DNA of 5,588 nucleotides, from the NCBI GenBank assembly GCA_046542315.1, contig JBKHBO010000078.1, positions 1 to 5,588 on the forward strand. Direction: 5' to 3'. Below, piece after piece: positions 4,820 through 5,588 of the stretch. The position numbers were made by a program, and so were the translations under genes. How positions within the stretch are numbered: the first letter of the stretch is position 1; every line of letters begins with the position of its first letter. The stretch comes from PWPR01 sp046542315 (GTDB taxonomy: Bacteria; Bacillota; UBA994; PWPR01). The notes beneath the pieces are model-generated. The model was not told the DNA's origin. It searched no databases and saw only the letters and a list, made by a program, of their open reading frames with translations.

Positions 4820-4837
4820 ATTAAACACTCCTTTTGT

Positions 4838-5179
4838 TTAATCCATATATTCTAATACTCTTTCAGGCACCAGATCTTCTCTAACATAATAGATTATGTG
4901 ATAATCTAAACTTATAATCACTAGAATCCTCATGTATTTCGAATTATCAATTACTTCTACAATCTCTGGAATTATTGATTTATTTCCTAGGCAATATACC
5001 GATGGGATACTTTCATAATCTTTCTCATTTTGAATGACATAGAAGAACCCTCCTTCTGAATCTATGTTCCTATCACTACCATACCAACAGTCCATATCAT
5101 TAATATCTTCTTTGAATCTATCAATCACAGGTTTAGGTAAGTCTTTTGGTATTTGACTAACTTTATATATCTTATTCAT
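4838..5179 (-). CDS. Hypothetical acidic protein, downstream copy of a tandem paralog pair (113 aa)
   Basis: No named family is recognised. ATG 5179 has SD TTTAGGTGA whose AGGTGA (5186-5191) overlaps the stop codon of the upstream gene (5190-5192), so translation is probably coupled. The protein is the same length as its neighbour and aligns along its length: GFFYVIQNEKDYESI (44-58) with GYVAFIENENDLEFL (43-57), and the end YYVREDLVPERVLEYM (97-112) with VVVREEWAYKLLKNV (99-113). The predicted layout is an N-terminal helix (14-28), strand, short helix, then strands YMRILVIISLD (82-92) and HIIYYVRED (94-102), and a last helix. Charge counted by eye is about -8. It has no signal peptide or membrane segment. 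An intracellular role on the element is likely; DNA mimicry is possible but unsupported beyond acidity. Confidence 0.75.
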   Translation of the reverse strand: MNKIYKVSQIPKDLPKPVIDRFKEDINDMDCWYGSDRNIDSEGGFFYVIQNEKDYESIPSVYCLGNKSIIPEIVEVIDNSKYMRILVIISLDYHIIYYVREDLVPERVLEYMD

Positions 5180-5189
5180 TAAAAGTCAC

Positions 5190-5531
5190 CTAAACATTCT
5201 TTAATAGTTTATAGGCCCATTCTTCTCTAACAACAACAAAAATATCATGTTTATAATTAACGTTTATATACATACTAATCCAATCCTCATCATTCGATGT
5301 TTTGATTCTATCAATATTTATAATATCTTTTGAAGTTATAAAGTTAGTAGGTGCGTCTTGTAGGAATTCTAAGTCATTCTCATTTTCTATAAAAGCAACA
5401 TATCCATTAATATTATCTCTAGTTTTACCATAATGATTTTCAAGCTTTTTGATACACTTTCTTACTTCATGTTTTATTCCATCATCAACTTCTAATTCTT
5501 CAATATCTTTATAATCTGTGATTATCTTCAT
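5190..5531 (-). CDS. Hypothetical acidic protein, upstream copy of a tandem paralog pair (113 aa)
   Basis: No named family is recognised. ATG 5531 is preceded by AGGGAAGGAA (5541-5550, 9-nt spacing) and gives a protein of exactly the same length as the downstream paralog, which supports this start. Layout: acidic N-terminus (DIEELEVDD, 9-17), helix KHEVRKCIKKLENHY (20-34), strand GYVAFIEN (43-50), a segment with KDIINIDRIK (68-77), then WISMYINVN (84-92) and DIFVVVREEW (96-105). Net charge is about -7 by eye. One oddity: the same frame stays open through all 19 codons between 5531 and the window edge, while the other two minus frames are closed there. A longer N-terminus starting outside the window therefore cannot be fully excluded, though no start codon is seen in that stretch. 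It appears to be the first gene of the right-hand operon within this window. Confidence 0.75.
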   Translation of the reverse strand: MKIITDYKDIEELEVDDGIKHEVRKCIKKLENHYGKTRDNINGYVAFIENENDLEFLQDAPTNFITSKDIINIDRIKTSNDEDWISMYINVNYKHDIFVVVREEWAYKLLKNV

Positions 5532-5588
5532 TGTCTTAATTTCCTTCCCTAATTGCTTTTTTAATATAATATATGCTTCAATTTCCTT

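Noticed and set aside
1..5588. CRISPR array, tRNA, rRNA or insertion sequence
   Set aside because: No regularly spaced long repeats, tRNA cloverleaf, rRNA segment, transposase frame or matching terminal inverted repeats were seen on either strand.

Overview
The window is AT-rich (about 30% GC by eye). It is organised like a Gram-positive mobile element: small genes, strong AGGAGG-type Shine-Dalgarno (SD) sites, AT-biased codons, and low-GC Bacillota accessory families (a DUF960 protein, a stand-alone RadC/JAB protein, and a plasmid/phage-type replication ATPase). The most likely source is a plasmid, an integrative conjugative element or a prophage-like island in a low-GC Bacillota host. No integrase, relaxase, transposase, rRNA or tRNA is visible, so the element type and species cannot be named.

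Left half (1-2290, all minus strand). Read in transcription order, two unrecognised small proteins (2290-2003 and 1868-1578) come first. A DUF669/OB-like putative ssDNA-binding protein (1424-1026) follows, and then the first 301 residues of a Walker-type ATPase (903 to the window edge). The last two look like a replication module. The gaps between these genes are long for an operon (122-153 bp) and hold structure: an 18-bp hairpin at 967-1019, a cluster of TCGATA-type 9-mers on both strands at 1446-1552, and an orphan SD between 13-bp direct repeats at 1942-2003.

Centre (2291-2705). This 415-bp divergent control region has a promoter facing left (TTGACA-17-TAAAGT) and one facing right (TTGCCT-17-TATAAT). 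GTGTGTA repeats lie next to both. To the right are two plus-strand genes (2706-3254 and 3261-3827). The first can be read as a divergent ArgR-like regulator with an inserted segment in its winged helix and a lost arginine-binding Asp pair. It is a good candidate to control the divergent promoters. The second is unrecognised. The pair ends in a 14-bp stem that can terminate transcription from both sides.

Right half (3890-5588, all minus strand). Two tandem acidic 113-residue paralogs (5531-5190 and 5179-4838) are followed by a possible 27-residue peptide gene with a hairpin at its stop codon, a GTG-started DUF960 protein (4685-4362), and a short RadC/JAB-domain protein (4345-3890). The spacing is tight, so this is probably one accessory operon whose promoter lies beyond the right edge. 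Functions for most of these genes are unknown.
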